Source: DATGSL01 sp964645585
Lineage (GTDB): Bacteria; Verrucomicrobiota; Verrucomicrobiia; Opitutales; T3Sed10-336
Reading direction: 5' to 3'
NCBI GenBank assembly: GCA_964645585.1
Contig: CAZYAN010000043.1
Span: 1-34,542 of the forward strand
DNA: 34,542 nt
The position numbers were made by a program, and so were the translations under genes. Below, piece after piece: positions 23,247-31,615 of the stretch; position 1 is the stretch's first letter; every line of letters begins with the position of its first letter. The notes below the pieces were generated by a model. It did not search any database, had not been told where the DNA came from, and saw only the letters and a list, made by a program, of their open reading frames with translations.

Positions 23247-24133
23247 GCGAGAAACCGACTATCGGCTTCGTCGGCGTCGGACGCATGGGCGCCAATATGG
23301 CACGGCGCCTCCACGATAAGCGCTACCCAATCACCGCGATTTTCGACGTCGACCAGAAACTGAGCGAAGCAGTCGCCGACGAATTTGGCGCCGAGGCATG
23401 CAAAACCTTGGAACGAGTGACCGCCCTTGCGGACGTGATCATCACGGTCGTCCCCGATGACGACGCGATGAAGCGCATCTTCTCCACCCAAGAGCAGAGC
23501 CTGCTGACGAACGCCAAGGGCAAGCTCTTTATCAACTGCGCGACCGTCTCACCCGGCATTCACAAGATGATCGAAACCGCTGCCGCCACCCGCGGCGCGG
23601 ATACGCTTGAAGCCTGCATGGCATCAAGCATCACCCAAGCGCGCGAGGGAACGCTCTACCTGATGTGCGGCGGTCTCGAAAGCGTCTTTAACCGCGCCCG
23701 GCCAATCCTCGAGGATCTCGCCAGTCAGGTGCGTTTTATCGGACCCGCCGGCACAGCCGCCCAGGTCAAGGCGCTCGTCAACATGGTGATGAACGCGAAC
23801 ACCGCGGCCCTTGCCGAGGGTCTCGCGCTTGGTGACGCGCTGGGAATCGACCTCACCCTTCTCCGCGAGGTCTTCTCCCAAACCGGCGCCGCGTCACGCG
23901 TTCTCGAAACCGATGGCGAAGACATGCAAAACCGCGAACACGATTGCTATTTCTCTGCCGCGCACGCGGCCAAAGATAGCGGGATCGCCCTTGAACTCGC
24001 CGCGGAGCAGCAGCTCGACCTGCCTGTAGCACGAGCGACCAAAGCACAATACGACCGGATGGTTCAGCTCGACCTCGGACATCTGGATAAGTCCGGCATC
24101 GCCGAGATCACCTTCAAGAACCGCCACAAATAA
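23243..24133 (+). CDS. Beta-hydroxyacid dehydrogenase (6PGDH-like), NAD(P)-dependent
   Basis: 296 residues from ATG 23243, overlapping the previous stop as ATGA. The dinucleotide motif is GFVGVGRMGANMA at 8-20, and the catalytic lysine is Lys176 in QVKALVNMVMNAN. The C-terminal helical domain (AKDSGIALELAAEQQLDLPV) is normal. Members oxidise or reduce 3-hydroxyisobutyrate, tartronate semialdehyde, glyoxylate or succinate semialdehyde. The substrate loop, usually APVSGG in this family, reads ACMASSIT at 124-131, so the typical glycines and serine are shifted or replaced. Substrate choice is therefore uncertain. With glyoxalase I and a glyoxalase II-like enzyme, a role in reducing aldehydes such as methylglyoxal, glyoxylate or tartronate semialdehyde is plausible. 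It ends the operon, followed by a 7-base-pair hairpin at about 24155-24174 without a T tract. Confidence 0.88.
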   Translation: MSEKPTIGFVGVGRMGANMARRLHDKRYPITAIFDVDQKLSEAVADEFGAEACKTLERVTALADVIITVVPDDDAMKRIFSTQEQSLLTNAKGKLFINCATVSPGIHKMIETAAATRGADTLEACMASSITQAREGTLYLMCGGLESVFNRARPILEDLASQVRFIGPAGTAAQVKALVNMVMNANTAALAEGLALGDALGIDLTLLREVFSQTGAASRVLETDGEDMQNREHDCYFSAAHAAKDSGIALELAAEQQLDLPVARATKAQYDRMVQLDLGHLDKSGIAEITFKNRHK

Positions 24134-24499
24134 ACGGAGGATCGTGCTACGCGGCGCAAGCTTTCGCGCTTGCGGAGAGCCACAGGGCCGTCCCGGCACG
24201 CGGCCGCTACTCGTTTCTCTACTCGCCCTTTCGGGGAGCCACCCGATGGCAGAGCGAGCGGGCAGCTTCTATATTCTACGTGTCGGTTGTCCTCAACCAT
24301 CGCCTTTAAACCGGACAAGCACCAGAACAGAAATGGAAATCGCAAACCGGTTAGTTTCACGCGGAAATTTCTGGCCGAAAGAGGAGGAGAAGGCCAAGCG
24401 CGCCGGTCCGTCCAAGCGGACGAATCGGTCCGCGAACGACGCCCAGCGCGCAGGCGACACGGCCGGAGGTTGAGTCGTTGGGAGAGACGGAATGGGAGT
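24134..24499. other. Intergenic region, possible small RNA or tiny gene
   Basis: No gene is clearly supported in the 533 bases between the glyoxalase operon and aroQ. A -10-like TATATT lies at 24270-24275, but no good -35 sits at the right distance. A 46-residue frame (ATG 24333 to TGA 24473) encodes a basic peptide starting MEIANRLVSRGNFWPKE, with no ribosome binding site. A strong intrinsic terminator follows at 24500. A transcript of about 250 bases, coding or not, would fit. It does not resemble RNase P RNA, tmRNA or 6S RNA. Confidence 0.35.
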
Positions 24500-24537
24500 G
24501 GCAGCCGTCCTGAAATCGGGACGGCTGCCTTCTTTTC
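24500..24537 (+). terminator. Intrinsic terminator
   Basis: A perfect 11-base-pair stem (GGCAGCCGTCC at 24500-24510... pairing with GGACGGCTGCC at 24519-24529) with an 8-base loop, followed by TTCTTTTC. It is plus-strand and lies 360 bases after the glyoxalase operon, so it ends either a long 3' region or a separate small transcript. Confidence 0.75.
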
Positions 24538-24666
24538 GGAGCATTCGCAAATCCCCGGCTTTTCGTCATTGCCCCATCCAGTCATCCACCATACTTTGTT
24601 CACCTTCGTGCATCGGAATTTCTCTCTCCCGCGGCACCGTTTTCGCCAAGTTATCAATCAGGCAAT

Positions 24667-25110
24667 ATGAAGAAGATCGCCGTCATTAACGGTCCCAATC
24701 TCCATCGGCTCGGCAAACGCGAACCAGCAATCTATGGCGCCCAGACGCTCGCCGATCTCGAACAGTTGCTCCGCGATCATGCGCCCGCCGGCGAGGTCGA
24801 GCTGCTCTTCATCCAGTCAAACCATGAAGGTGTGCTGATTGACAAACTTGGGGAGCTGGCCGACGGTGCGTGCCATGGTGTCATTATCAACCCTGCCGGT
24901 CTCACCCACACCAGTGTTGCCTTGCGCGACGCAATCGCCGGGAGCGGGCTTCCCGCGGTCGAGGTTCACATCTCGAACATCTACACCCGGGAGGAATTCC
25001 GCCATCGATCCCTGACGGCCGGCGCGTGCGTCGGCGTCATTTCTGGTCTCGGTTTTCACGGCTACGTCGCCGCTTTGCACTATTTGCTGTCACATAATGT
25101 CCATGGATAA
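24667..25110 (+). CDS. aroQ: 3-dehydroquinate dehydratase, type II
   Basis: 147 residues, standard length for the small dodecameric type II enzyme. It removes water from 3-dehydroquinate to give 3-dehydroshikimate in the shikimate pathway. The catalytic tyrosine is Tyr23 in EPAIYG, and the conserved Asn75 (INPAGLTHTSVA), His101 (VHISNIY) and Arg112 (REEFRHRS) are present. The N-terminal signature reads INGPNLHRLGKREP, with His and Lys where Asn and Thr are usual, a mild variation. The next gene, a NusG-family protein, starts within its last 14 bases, so they are translationally linked. Confidence 0.96.
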   Translation: MKKIAVINGPNLHRLGKREPAIYGAQTLADLEQLLRDHAPAGEVELLFIQSNHEGVLIDKLGELADGACHGVIINPAGLTHTSVALRDAIAGSGLPAVEVHISNIYTREEFRHRSLTAGACVGVISGLGFHGYVAALHYLLSHNVHG

Positions 25111-25615
25111 CAACGGGGATTCCCATGAACTGAAATGGTTTGTTTGCCATACGAAACCTCGCTGTGAAAAGCGGTTCGCCGCGCTCATGGAGCGCGAGAA
25201 ATTCGAGCATTATCTGCCGCTGACGCTCAGCGTTCGCCGGTATGGCACGCACACCAAAAAGTTTACCAAACCGCTGTTCCCAAGCTACGTTTTCGCGCGC
25301 TTCCCCCCGAGCGAAAAGCGGCGCGCCCACCAGCAGGATCACTTGGTCCGGGTCATTCCTGTCGAGCATGAGCGCGCGTTCCTCGATCAGCTCGACGCCA
25401 TTCGGGCACTGGTCGATTCCGGCGTCGAACTCTCCCTTTGTCCGCCGTTGAAAAAGGGTACGCTGGTTAAGGTGACCGGCGGTCCGCTTTGGGGCGTCGA
25501 AGGAATTGTCGATGACCCGAGCAACCCGCGCGGTATCATCATTTCGATTGATGTTCTCCAACAGGGCGTGCGGGCCCGGATCGCACCCGAGTACCTGAAG
25601 CCGCTCGAAGTGTAG
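25097..25615 (+). CDS. NusG-family transcription factor (NGN + KOW)
   Basis: 172 residues. The NGN domain spans about 12-105 (LKWFVCHTKPRCEKRFAALM; KPLFPSYVFARFPP). A KOW domain is at about 120-170 (KGTLVKVTGGPLWGVEGIVDD). This is the shape of NusG/RfaH-like proteins, which bind the RNA polymerase clamp and affect pausing and termination. It is probably a specialised paralog, since the main nusG normally sits next to secE and the ribosomal protein genes. RfaH-like members usually serve polysaccharide or toxin operons, but none is adjacent. Its ATG (25097, or 25103) overlaps the aroQ stop. The link to aroQ may be only positional. Confidence 0.88.
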   Translation: MSMDNNGDSHELKWFVCHTKPRCEKRFAALMEREKFEHYLPLTLSVRRYGTHTKKFTKPLFPSYVFARFPPSEKRRAHQQDHLVRVIPVEHERAFLDQLDAIRALVDSGVELSLCPPLKKGTLVKVTGGPLWGVEGIVDDPSNPRGIIISIDVLQQGVRARIAPEYLKPLEV

Positions 25616-25661
25616 ACGACACCGGTTCGCCATCCTAAGGAGGACACAGGCGCGCGGCTCG

Positions 25662-26075
25662 TCATCGCAGCGTGTACAGGTACGACGCGATATCCCGGGC
25701 ATCCTGCTTAGTCACTCCCAGATCCGGCATGACCGTTCGGGGATCGGTCGCCCGAGGATTTTCGATCCACGACACGAGATTCTCCGGCACATTTGGCACC
25801 CGCCCCGCAATATAGATTTGGTTGGCGAAATCGTCGAGGCGCGGCCCCACGCGCCCAACCGCACCCCGGACTCCCGGCACCGCATGGCAGCTTCCGCAGC
25901 CATAGTCGCGAATCACCGCGCGACCCCGCTCCGGATTACCGCCATCAACGGTCCATGCGGGCGCGACCGGAAATCGCTTCATTCCCCGCCAAACAGCAAA
26001 AACACCTGCTAGAGCGACCCCCGCTGCCGCGATCGCGATCGTCACCCTCACCCATCCCCTTGTCTCCTTCAACAT
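25662..26075 (-). CDS. Membrane-anchored class I cytochrome c
   Basis: 137 residues. A single N-terminal membrane helix (VTIAIAAAGVALAGVFAVW, about 11-29) is followed by one heme domain: CGSCH attaches the heme, and the Met in VMPDLGV near residue 119 is the likely sixth ligand. The ATG at 26075 has AGGAG 8 bases upstream. It is the last gene of the minus-strand respiratory operon, 14 bases after the small membrane protein gene. It probably carries electrons from the bc complex to the oxidase, a role often played by soluble cytochrome c. Confidence 0.9.
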   Translation of the reverse strand: MLKETRGWVRVTIAIAAAGVALAGVFAVWRGMKRFPVAPAWTVDGGNPERGRAVIRDYGCGSCHAVPGVRGAVGRVGPRLDDFANQIYIAGRVPNVPENLVSWIENPRATDPRTVMPDLGVTKQDARDIASYLYTLR

Positions 26076-26089
26076 GGACGATCTCCTCT

Positions 26090-26515
26090 TCAGCAGTCCC
26101 TCAGGTAATACAGGATCGGCGCACTCCCCACGACGATCACCAGCAAAAAGAAGCCATTGATCACGATTCCGGTCCGCGCCGTGAACCGCCAGGCATCGCC
26201 CGATGTAAAACAGGTGCCTTCACCCTCGCCCTCGATCGATTCGCCCCGCCATCGTCGCCAAGACGATCGCAAAGCCAGGCCGGCCCCCGCGGCCGCGAAA
26301 AGTGCAATTGCCAGCAGCATCCACACCACACCCGTCATTCCGGCGAAGCGGACTTCACCGAGCCGGGTGAGGCATCCGAATTCCGCCGCTAGATACGACA
26401 GCGCCAAGTGCAGAAACCAGGCAAGTCCGCCCCCTGCCAAATCGATCACCGCTCCAAATCCACGCGCACCGTCTCCCGTGCTCCCCTCGACCTCGTTTCC
26501 TTCCTCCTGCTTCAT
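26090..26515 (-). CDS. Small membrane protein of the respiratory operon
   Basis: 141 residues, family not recognised. ATG 26515 overlaps the stop of the oxidase fusion gene (ATGA, 26512-26515). Three or four hydrophobic helices are seen: FGAVIDLAGGGLAWFLHLAL, TGVVWMLLAIALFAAAGAG and ARTGIVINGFFLLVIVVGSA. The N-terminal 16 residues are polar. Its position between the oxidase and a cytochrome c suggests an accessory subunit or assembly factor, comparable with small subunits in other oxidase operons. It has no heme- or copper-binding motif that I can see. Confidence 0.8.
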   Translation of the reverse strand: MKQEEGNEVEGSTGDGARGFGAVIDLAGGGLAWFLHLALSYLAAEFGCLTRLGEVRFAGMTGVVWMLLAIALFAAAGAGLALRSSWRRWRGESIEGEGEGTCFTSGDAWRFTARTGIVINGFFLLVIVVGSAPILYYLRDC

Positions 26516-29076
26516 CCCGGTCCTTGCAGAATGTATGGTGACAGATACAAAACCGCGAATACCACGATCGCCGCCGAACCGACAAAATACCAGAACATCG
26601 CCGTCACCTGTATTTGCAGCGTCATCGGCCCCGCCTCCGTGCTTCCGCGATGCCACAGCCGAAACATCGCCGCCGCTGCCAGCACCACACCAACGAACAC
26701 AAAGATGAAAAGCAACCAGCTGGTCAGGTAAAAAATCGAACCGTACGCGTGATCACGGTAATGAAATTCAAGTTGGCTGTGATCCGCGGCGAGCAGGACC
26801 GCATGGGCAATACCGCAGCCGATCGCTCCTCCTAACGCGGCGAGAATCATCCGAAGCCCGCGCCCGGTCTGCTCAAACTTCCTGAACCGCCGCCAGCCCC
26901 ACCCGGCCAGCCCGGCACCCGCCACCAAAAGAGCATGAGCCAACAAAGCAACACCCCCTCGCGGCAGAGAATGCCCTCCCTGCGGCCACTCCCGCGAAAA
27001 CAGCCACAGGTAGAAATAGGTGTAAACAAAGACCGCGACCACCGTCCCGCAAACCGCGATCAGACAGAGCATGCCCCACCATCCCAGCGCTCGCGTTCCC
27101 GGTGTGAACACCGGCAGACCCGTGCGCCGCGGCAGGTCGCTCGCCCGGATCAGCTCGACCAGTTGGCGGCTCGGATAAAGCCAGCGGACGAGCGCGCCCG
27201 CCGCGAGAATCAGTCCAGCCGGCAACAGGCCATACCACTCCGCCAACAGGCCAAGCATTCCGATCAGCAATCCGAGCGCGACGAGAAACGGAGCCGGTGA
27301 TGAACCCGCCACGGCCTGAATCGCTTGCGGTTCGCCGGTAAGCGGATCCGTCGAAAGCGTCGCGCGCCATTGCGCGGGTGCCGCGTCCATCACCGCGCTC
27401 AATCGTTCGAGGTCTTCGTCCCCTTTTCCAGACATGTTTTCGTCATGCCAGATTGGATACCGACCGCAGGTAACAGGCGGCCTTCGAAACGCATACAATC
27501 GCGGCGGCGAGGGCACCGTCCATTCCAGCGTTCCCGCCTTCCACGGGTTCTTCGGCGCAGGTTCGCCAGCGCGTGCGCTCCGCACGACGTTGATTACAAT
27601 CAGCAGAAAGCCGGCGGCGAACAAAAAAGCGCCAGTAGTCGCAACCCTATTGTAGCTGTCGAGCCCGAGTTCGCTCGAATAGGTGTAAACCCGCCGAGGC
27701 ATTCCGAGCAGTCCCATGATGTGCATCGGGAAAAAGGTCAGATTGAACCCGATAAAGCTGAACCAGAAACTCCATTTTCCAAGCGCCTCGCTTACCATCC
27801 GTCCAAGAATCTTCGGAAACCAGTAATGCACCGCGGCGAATGCCGGAAAGACTGCTCCGCCAATCAGCACATAGTGAAAATGGGCGACGACGAAATAGGT
27901 GTCGTGCACCTGCCAGTTGAATGGAACGATCGCAACCATGATTCCGGTCATCCCCCCGAGGACAAAGATAAACAGGAAGCCGAGAACATAAAGGAATGGT
28001 GTATTCAATACCGGCTGTCGTCCCCACAGCGTCGCGATCCACGCGAATACTTGCAACCCGCTGGCAATCCCGATCATCAAGCTCGCCCCCGCGAAATATT
28101 GAAGGGCCAGCACGGGAAGCCCGGTCGTGTACATGTGATGCGCCCAAAGTCCAAAACTGAGGAATCCCGTCGCCGCCACCGCCGTCACAACCAGTCCGTA
28201 GGCCGCAAGCGGACGGCCAGCCGCTGTCGCTACGATCATCGACACAATGCCGGTCGCGGGCAAAAAAATAATATAAACCTCTGGGTGCCCGAAGAACCAG
28301 AAAAGATGCTGCCACAAATGCGCGTTTCCCCCGTGGAGCGTATCGAAAATTCGGGTACCCAACACGCGGTCAGACTCAAGAAAGAGGCTTCCGATCAGCA
28401 GCGTCGTAAACGCAAACAGAATCATTACGCCAACCACCAGCATCGTCCATGCGAACATCGGCATGCGGTGAATCGCCATTCCCGGACAGCGCAACTTGAG
28501 CACTGTGATCGCCAGTTCAGCCCCCGCGCCGATCCCTCCGATTTCGACCAGCGTCAGCCCGAGCAGCCAGAAATCCATTCCCTTGCCCGAATATTCCGGT
28601 CCCGACAACGGCACATAGGCAAACCAGCCGGCATCCGGCACCGAACCGGCGAAGAGGCTGGCGAAAAAGACCAGCCCGCCAAAAAGGTACGTCCAATAAC
28701 TGAATGCCGCCAATCGCGGATAAGCCGCATCGCGCGAGCCAATCATGATCGGCAGCACATACATCGCCAAACCTTCCAGAAACGGGACCGCAAACAGATA
28801 CATCATCGCCGACCCGTGCATCGTGAAGATCTGGTTGTACATTTGCGGCCCGATCAGATCGTTTTCCCCGACTGCTAACTGCAAACGCATCATCAAGGCC
28901 AATACACCGCCCGCGACAAAGAACCCAAACGAGGTCACCATGAACCGCTTCCCCAGCGGCTGATTGCTGACGACCGAAATCCAGTTCACAAAGCCTTTCC
29001 CTTGCCCCCACGTCTCCTCAAACTGGGCGACTTGCTCGTGCGACGGCGGGGAATCCAATTCCGGCATCTGGCTCAT
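26512..29076 (-). CDS. coxA: Cytochrome c oxidase subunit I-III fusion
   Basis: 854 residues. The first about 540 are subunit I (heme-copper oxidase): TMHGSAMMY gives a low-spin heme ligand; WFFGHPEVY holds the CuB histidine, the proton-channel glutamate and the cross-linked tyrosine; GLWAHHMYTTG gives the other CuB histidines; and VVAHFHYVL the heme histidines. The glutamate in GHPEV marks an A1-type oxidase. After a soluble linker (about 545-610), the last 240 residues are subunit III-like, with SIFYLTSWLLFIFVFVG and AMFWYFVGSAAIVV. Fusing I and III in one chain is known in some lineages. Together with CoxB, it reduces oxygen to water and pumps protons. It starts 2 bases after the CoxB stop (29079). 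Confidence 0.95.
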   Translation of the reverse strand: MSQMPELDSPPSHEQVAQFEETWGQGKGFVNWISVVSNQPLGKRFMVTSFGFFVAGGVLALMMRLQLAVGENDLIGPQMYNQIFTMHGSAMMYLFAVPFLEGLAMYVLPIMIGSRDAAYPRLAAFSYWTYLFGGLVFFASLFAGSVPDAGWFAYVPLSGPEYSGKGMDFWLLGLTLVEIGGIGAGAELAITVLKLRCPGMAIHRMPMFAWTMLVVGVMILFAFTTLLIGSLFLESDRVLGTRIFDTLHGGNAHLWQHLFWFFGHPEVYIIFLPATGIVSMIVATAAGRPLAAYGLVVTAVAATGFLSFGLWAHHMYTTGLPVLALQYFAGASLMIGIASGLQVFAWIATLWGRQPVLNTPFLYVLGFLFIFVLGGMTGIMVAIVPFNWQVHDTYFVVAHFHYVLIGGAVFPAFAAVHYWFPKILGRMVSEALGKWSFWFSFIGFNLTFFPMHIMGLLGMPRRVYTYSSELGLDSYNRVATTGAFLFAAGFLLIVINVVRSARAGEPAPKNPWKAGTLEWTVPSPPRLYAFRRPPVTCGRYPIWHDENMSGKGDEDLERLSAVMDAAPAQWRATLSTDPLTGEPQAIQAVAGSSPAPFLVALGLLIGMLGLLAEWYGLLPAGLILAAGALVRWLYPSRQLVELIRASDLPRRTGLPVFTPGTRALGWWGMLCLIAVCGTVVAVFVYTYFYLWLFSREWPQGGHSLPRGGVALLAHALLVAGAGLAGWGWRRFRKFEQTGRGLRMILAALGGAIGCGIAHAVLLAADHSQLEFHYRDHAYGSIFYLTSWLLFIFVFVGVVLAAAAMFRLWHRGSTEAGPMTLQIQVTAMFWYFVGSAAIVVFAVLYLSPYILQGPG

Positions 29077-29078
29077 CC

Positions 29079-30098
29079 TTAATCCAGGCTCTCCAGGTAG
29101 TCGGCGATGGCTTCGAGCTCATCCGCCTTCAGGTAACTTCGAGGCATCAGATTGCCCGGCTTGATTGCCTGCGGATCAGCGATCCACCCCATCAGGTTGC
29201 CTCGGTTGTTCGGAATGGTTCCGGCACCCAGCGTCAACCGCGCTCCAATATCCGTAAGGTCGGGGCCAGCTAATCCTCCAGCTTCCGTCCCGCGGATCGT
29301 GTGACACTCGTTGCAAGCGGCGCGGAAGAAGGCCTCTTTTCCACGCACGAGCCGCGGTTTCTCCGGATCGCGCGGCGCAACCTGACGGCGGGCCGTCCAA
29401 ATCGCAAATTCTCCTGGCGGCAATGCCACGACCCAAAAGGCCATCAACGCATGCTGCCGGCCGCAGAATTCCGCGCACTGTCCGCGCCACTTACCCGGTT
29501 CTTCCGGTTGGAGCCAGAAACGGTTCACCACGCCCGGAATTGCATCCATTTTTCCATGAAGACTCGGCACCCAAAAGCTGTGAATGACGTCGGTCGACTT
29601 CAAATGGATCACGGTCGGCCGCCCCGCGGGGATAACCAGTTCATTGGCGGTCACGACGCCGGATGCAGGATACCGCACCTCCCACCACCACCGCCGGCCG
29701 GTCACTTCAATTACGAGTTCATCGTCCGGAACACGCAGCTCCGCGCCCGGTTCGAGCGAAACAAACAGGAAGAGCCCGGCCAGCGTGATCGCCGGAAAGA
29801 TTCCGCCCGCGAGAAATACCGCGGCCCCTCCGCCGAATCGCGCCTTTCTCCCGGTGTCTTCCCTTCCTCTCTTCAAAATCGCCCAGACCGTCAGGATCAT
29901 CACTAGCACAAAGACCAGCGTCAGCACCCAGAACAGCAGCCACCAGACATGCGCGATCGCCGCGGCCTCGCCACTCGCGGGATGCAGTACCGACTGCACA
30001 GCTTCTTTCCCTGCGCACTCGGTCTCGCAGCTGACCAATAGTCCGACAACCATCGCCGCGAACCTGCTTCCCTTTCCTCCGTTCCGGATCCGCATCAT
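29079..30098 (-). CDS. coxB: Cytochrome c oxidase subunit II fused to cytochrome c
   Basis: 339 residues from ATG 30098, with GGGAGG 6 bases upstream; a frame start at 30143 has no such support. The N-terminus is a probable lipoprotein signal (MVVGLLVSC, Cys24). Two membrane helices follow at about 50-75 and 91-114. The CuA domain has all ligands: His173, Cys208, Glu210, Cys212, His216 and Met219 (CAEFCGRQHALM). A C-terminal cytochrome c domain carries CNECH (heme Cys262/Cys265, His266), with a Met in NLMPRSYL as sixth ligand. It passes electrons from the bc complex to CuA. The gene starts 2 bases after the cytochrome b-c gene stop. Confidence 0.95.
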   Translation of the reverse strand: MMRIRNGGKGSRFAAMVVGLLVSCETECAGKEAVQSVLHPASGEAAAIAHVWWLLFWVLTLVFVLVMILTVWAILKRGREDTGRKARFGGGAAVFLAGGIFPAITLAGLFLFVSLEPGAELRVPDDELVIEVTGRRWWWEVRYPASGVVTANELVIPAGRPTVIHLKSTDVIHSFWVPSLHGKMDAIPGVVNRFWLQPEEPGKWRGQCAEFCGRQHALMAFWVVALPPGEFAIWTARRQVAPRDPEKPRLVRGKEAFFRAACNECHTIRGTEAGGLAGPDLTDIGARLTLGAGTIPNNRGNLMGWIADPQAIKPGNLMPRSYLKADELEAIADYLESLD

Positions 30099-30099
30099 C

Positions 30100-31524
30100 T
30101 CATTCCTCCCGCGGAAATGTCTGCGCCACCAATACGTATTCAACCAGCCGTTCGAGCTCCTCCTTGGTCAGCTTCCCCCGATACGACGGCATCGCGACTC
30201 CCGCAGGCGGTCCGAGGATGTAATTTCGCAATTCATCCCGCGACAGGGCGCCCCGGTCCCCGAGGCGCGCCAGATCGATCGCGACTTTCCTTCCGTCATT
30301 CGCGACGGAATGGCAGCTCGTGCATCCCCGCGACGCGAATAATAGCCGCCCAAGCTCCGCCCCTTCCTGCAACTCCACGCCCAGCGGCGGCGGGATCGGT
30401 TCCGGTTCAGGCCACCCGGTCCACGTCGAACGCATCCGCAGCTCGGTCAGACCCAAAAGCGCCATGACTCCGCCCGCCACCAGCACAACCACTAACGGAC
30501 GCCGCCTCATCCCGCGCACCGGCGTCCGGTCCGCAAACGGCAGCAGAATGAGACCGACATACAGCAGGATCGGAAAGATCAGGACAAACCACGCGGCAAC
30601 CCGCGACGGCAGCAGCGCAATCAACGCGCTGTACCACGCCCACCACCACTCTTCAGTCGGAAACGCATCGGCAACCTGATTCGCTTCCGGCATCAACGGC
30701 GCCGGACCGGCCCGCAAGGCGAAAACCAAAACCACCGCGAACACCACGACGGCCATGAAACCGGACTTTACCGCCGTTTCCGGATAAAACCGCTCCCCGT
30801 GCTTTCCCGATTCCGCCTGCTCTTCATACAAATGACGCTGCTGCTCGACGGTATCCACTTGTTCGCGACGCTCCCGCTTCGAAGTGATTCCGTGATGAAC
30901 AACCAGGTAAAGATGCCAGCCGGTCAATCCAAGTATCATGAGCGGAACCCAAATCACATGCGCCGCATACAGCCGGCTCAAGGTTCGCGATCCCGGCTCC
31001 CACCCTCCCTGCACGAACAGCACGAGATCATCACCGATCCACGGCACGCGGCTCAACATATGAAGCACGACTCGCAACGCATAGAATCCACGCTCGTCCC
31101 AGCGCAAAATGTAACCGGTTTGCGACATCACCAAGGTAAGAAACAGCAGCCCGACGCCAATCAGCCAGGTCGCTTCGCGAGGAAACTTGTAACCTCCCAC
31201 CAGGATCTGCCGAACAACGTGCCAGAGCAGCATCACGACCATCATCCCGGCCGACCAGTAATGAAGCGCCCGGATAAACCACCCGAACCGCTGATTGTAT
31301 GTGATGTATCGGACCGACGAATACGCTTCACTAGGATTCGGTGAATAGGTCAGCGCCAAACCCGCGCCGGTCGCGATCAGCACCACCAGCAAGAGAACCA
31401 GCGCGGCGCCGTCGCCAAAATACCACTCGCCCTTGGCAACCCGGCGAATGAAGGCATTCTGTTTAATTGGCTCCCAGCCGGTTCGATCAGCAACCCAATC
31501 CGCTATCTTTCTCGCCAATCGCAT
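30100..31524 (-). CDS. qcrB: Cytochrome b (bc-complex) fused to a C-terminal cytochrome c
   Basis: 474 residues. GGAGG sits 6 bases before ATG 31524. Residues 1-230 hold the four-helix cytochrome b core with the two pairs of heme histidines (ALHYWSAGMMVVMLLWHVV; VLHMLSRVP and AAHVIWVPLMI ... GWHLYLVVHHG). A second, b6-type C-terminal membrane part follows to about 345. A CTSCH cytochrome c domain sits at about 385-474, with VAMPSYRG as the likely Met ligand. There is no separate cytochrome c1 gene, so this fused heme domain is the expected electron exit. With the Rieske protein upstream it forms a quinol-oxidising bc complex in the membrane. Confidence 0.94.
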   Translation of the reverse strand: MRLARKIADWVADRTGWEPIKQNAFIRRVAKGEWYFGDGAALVLLLVVLIATGAGLALTYSPNPSEAYSSVRYITYNQRFGWFIRALHYWSAGMMVVMLLWHVVRQILVGGYKFPREATWLIGVGLLFLTLVMSQTGYILRWDERGFYALRVVLHMLSRVPWIGDDLVLFVQGGWEPGSRTLSRLYAAHVIWVPLMILGLTGWHLYLVVHHGITSKRERREQVDTVEQQRHLYEEQAESGKHGERFYPETAVKSGFMAVVVFAVVLVFALRAGPAPLMPEANQVADAFPTEEWWWAWYSALIALLPSRVAAWFVLIFPILLYVGLILLPFADRTPVRGMRRRPLVVVLVAGGVMALLGLTELRMRSTWTGWPEPEPIPPPLGVELQEGAELGRLLFASRGCTSCHSVANDGRKVAIDLARLGDRGALSRDELRNYILGPPAGVAMPSYRGKLTKEELERLVEYVLVAQTFPREE

Positions 31525-31615
31525 CGCCCCCCTCCGTCACGCAGCCTCCGCGCTCCCGCGGCATCGCGGAGCTATCCGCCTCCGACCGCGACCCGCACAA
31601 AGTCCGCTTTCCATA

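Noticed and set aside
24134..24499. Possible RNase P RNA, tmRNA or 6S RNA
   Set aside because: None of the conserved core sequences of these RNAs is present.
27325..28878. Long plus-strand frame (517 codons) opposite the oxidase gene
   Set aside because: It is rich in Arg/His/Gln and is the complement of a gene with complete oxidase motifs, so it is a shadow frame.
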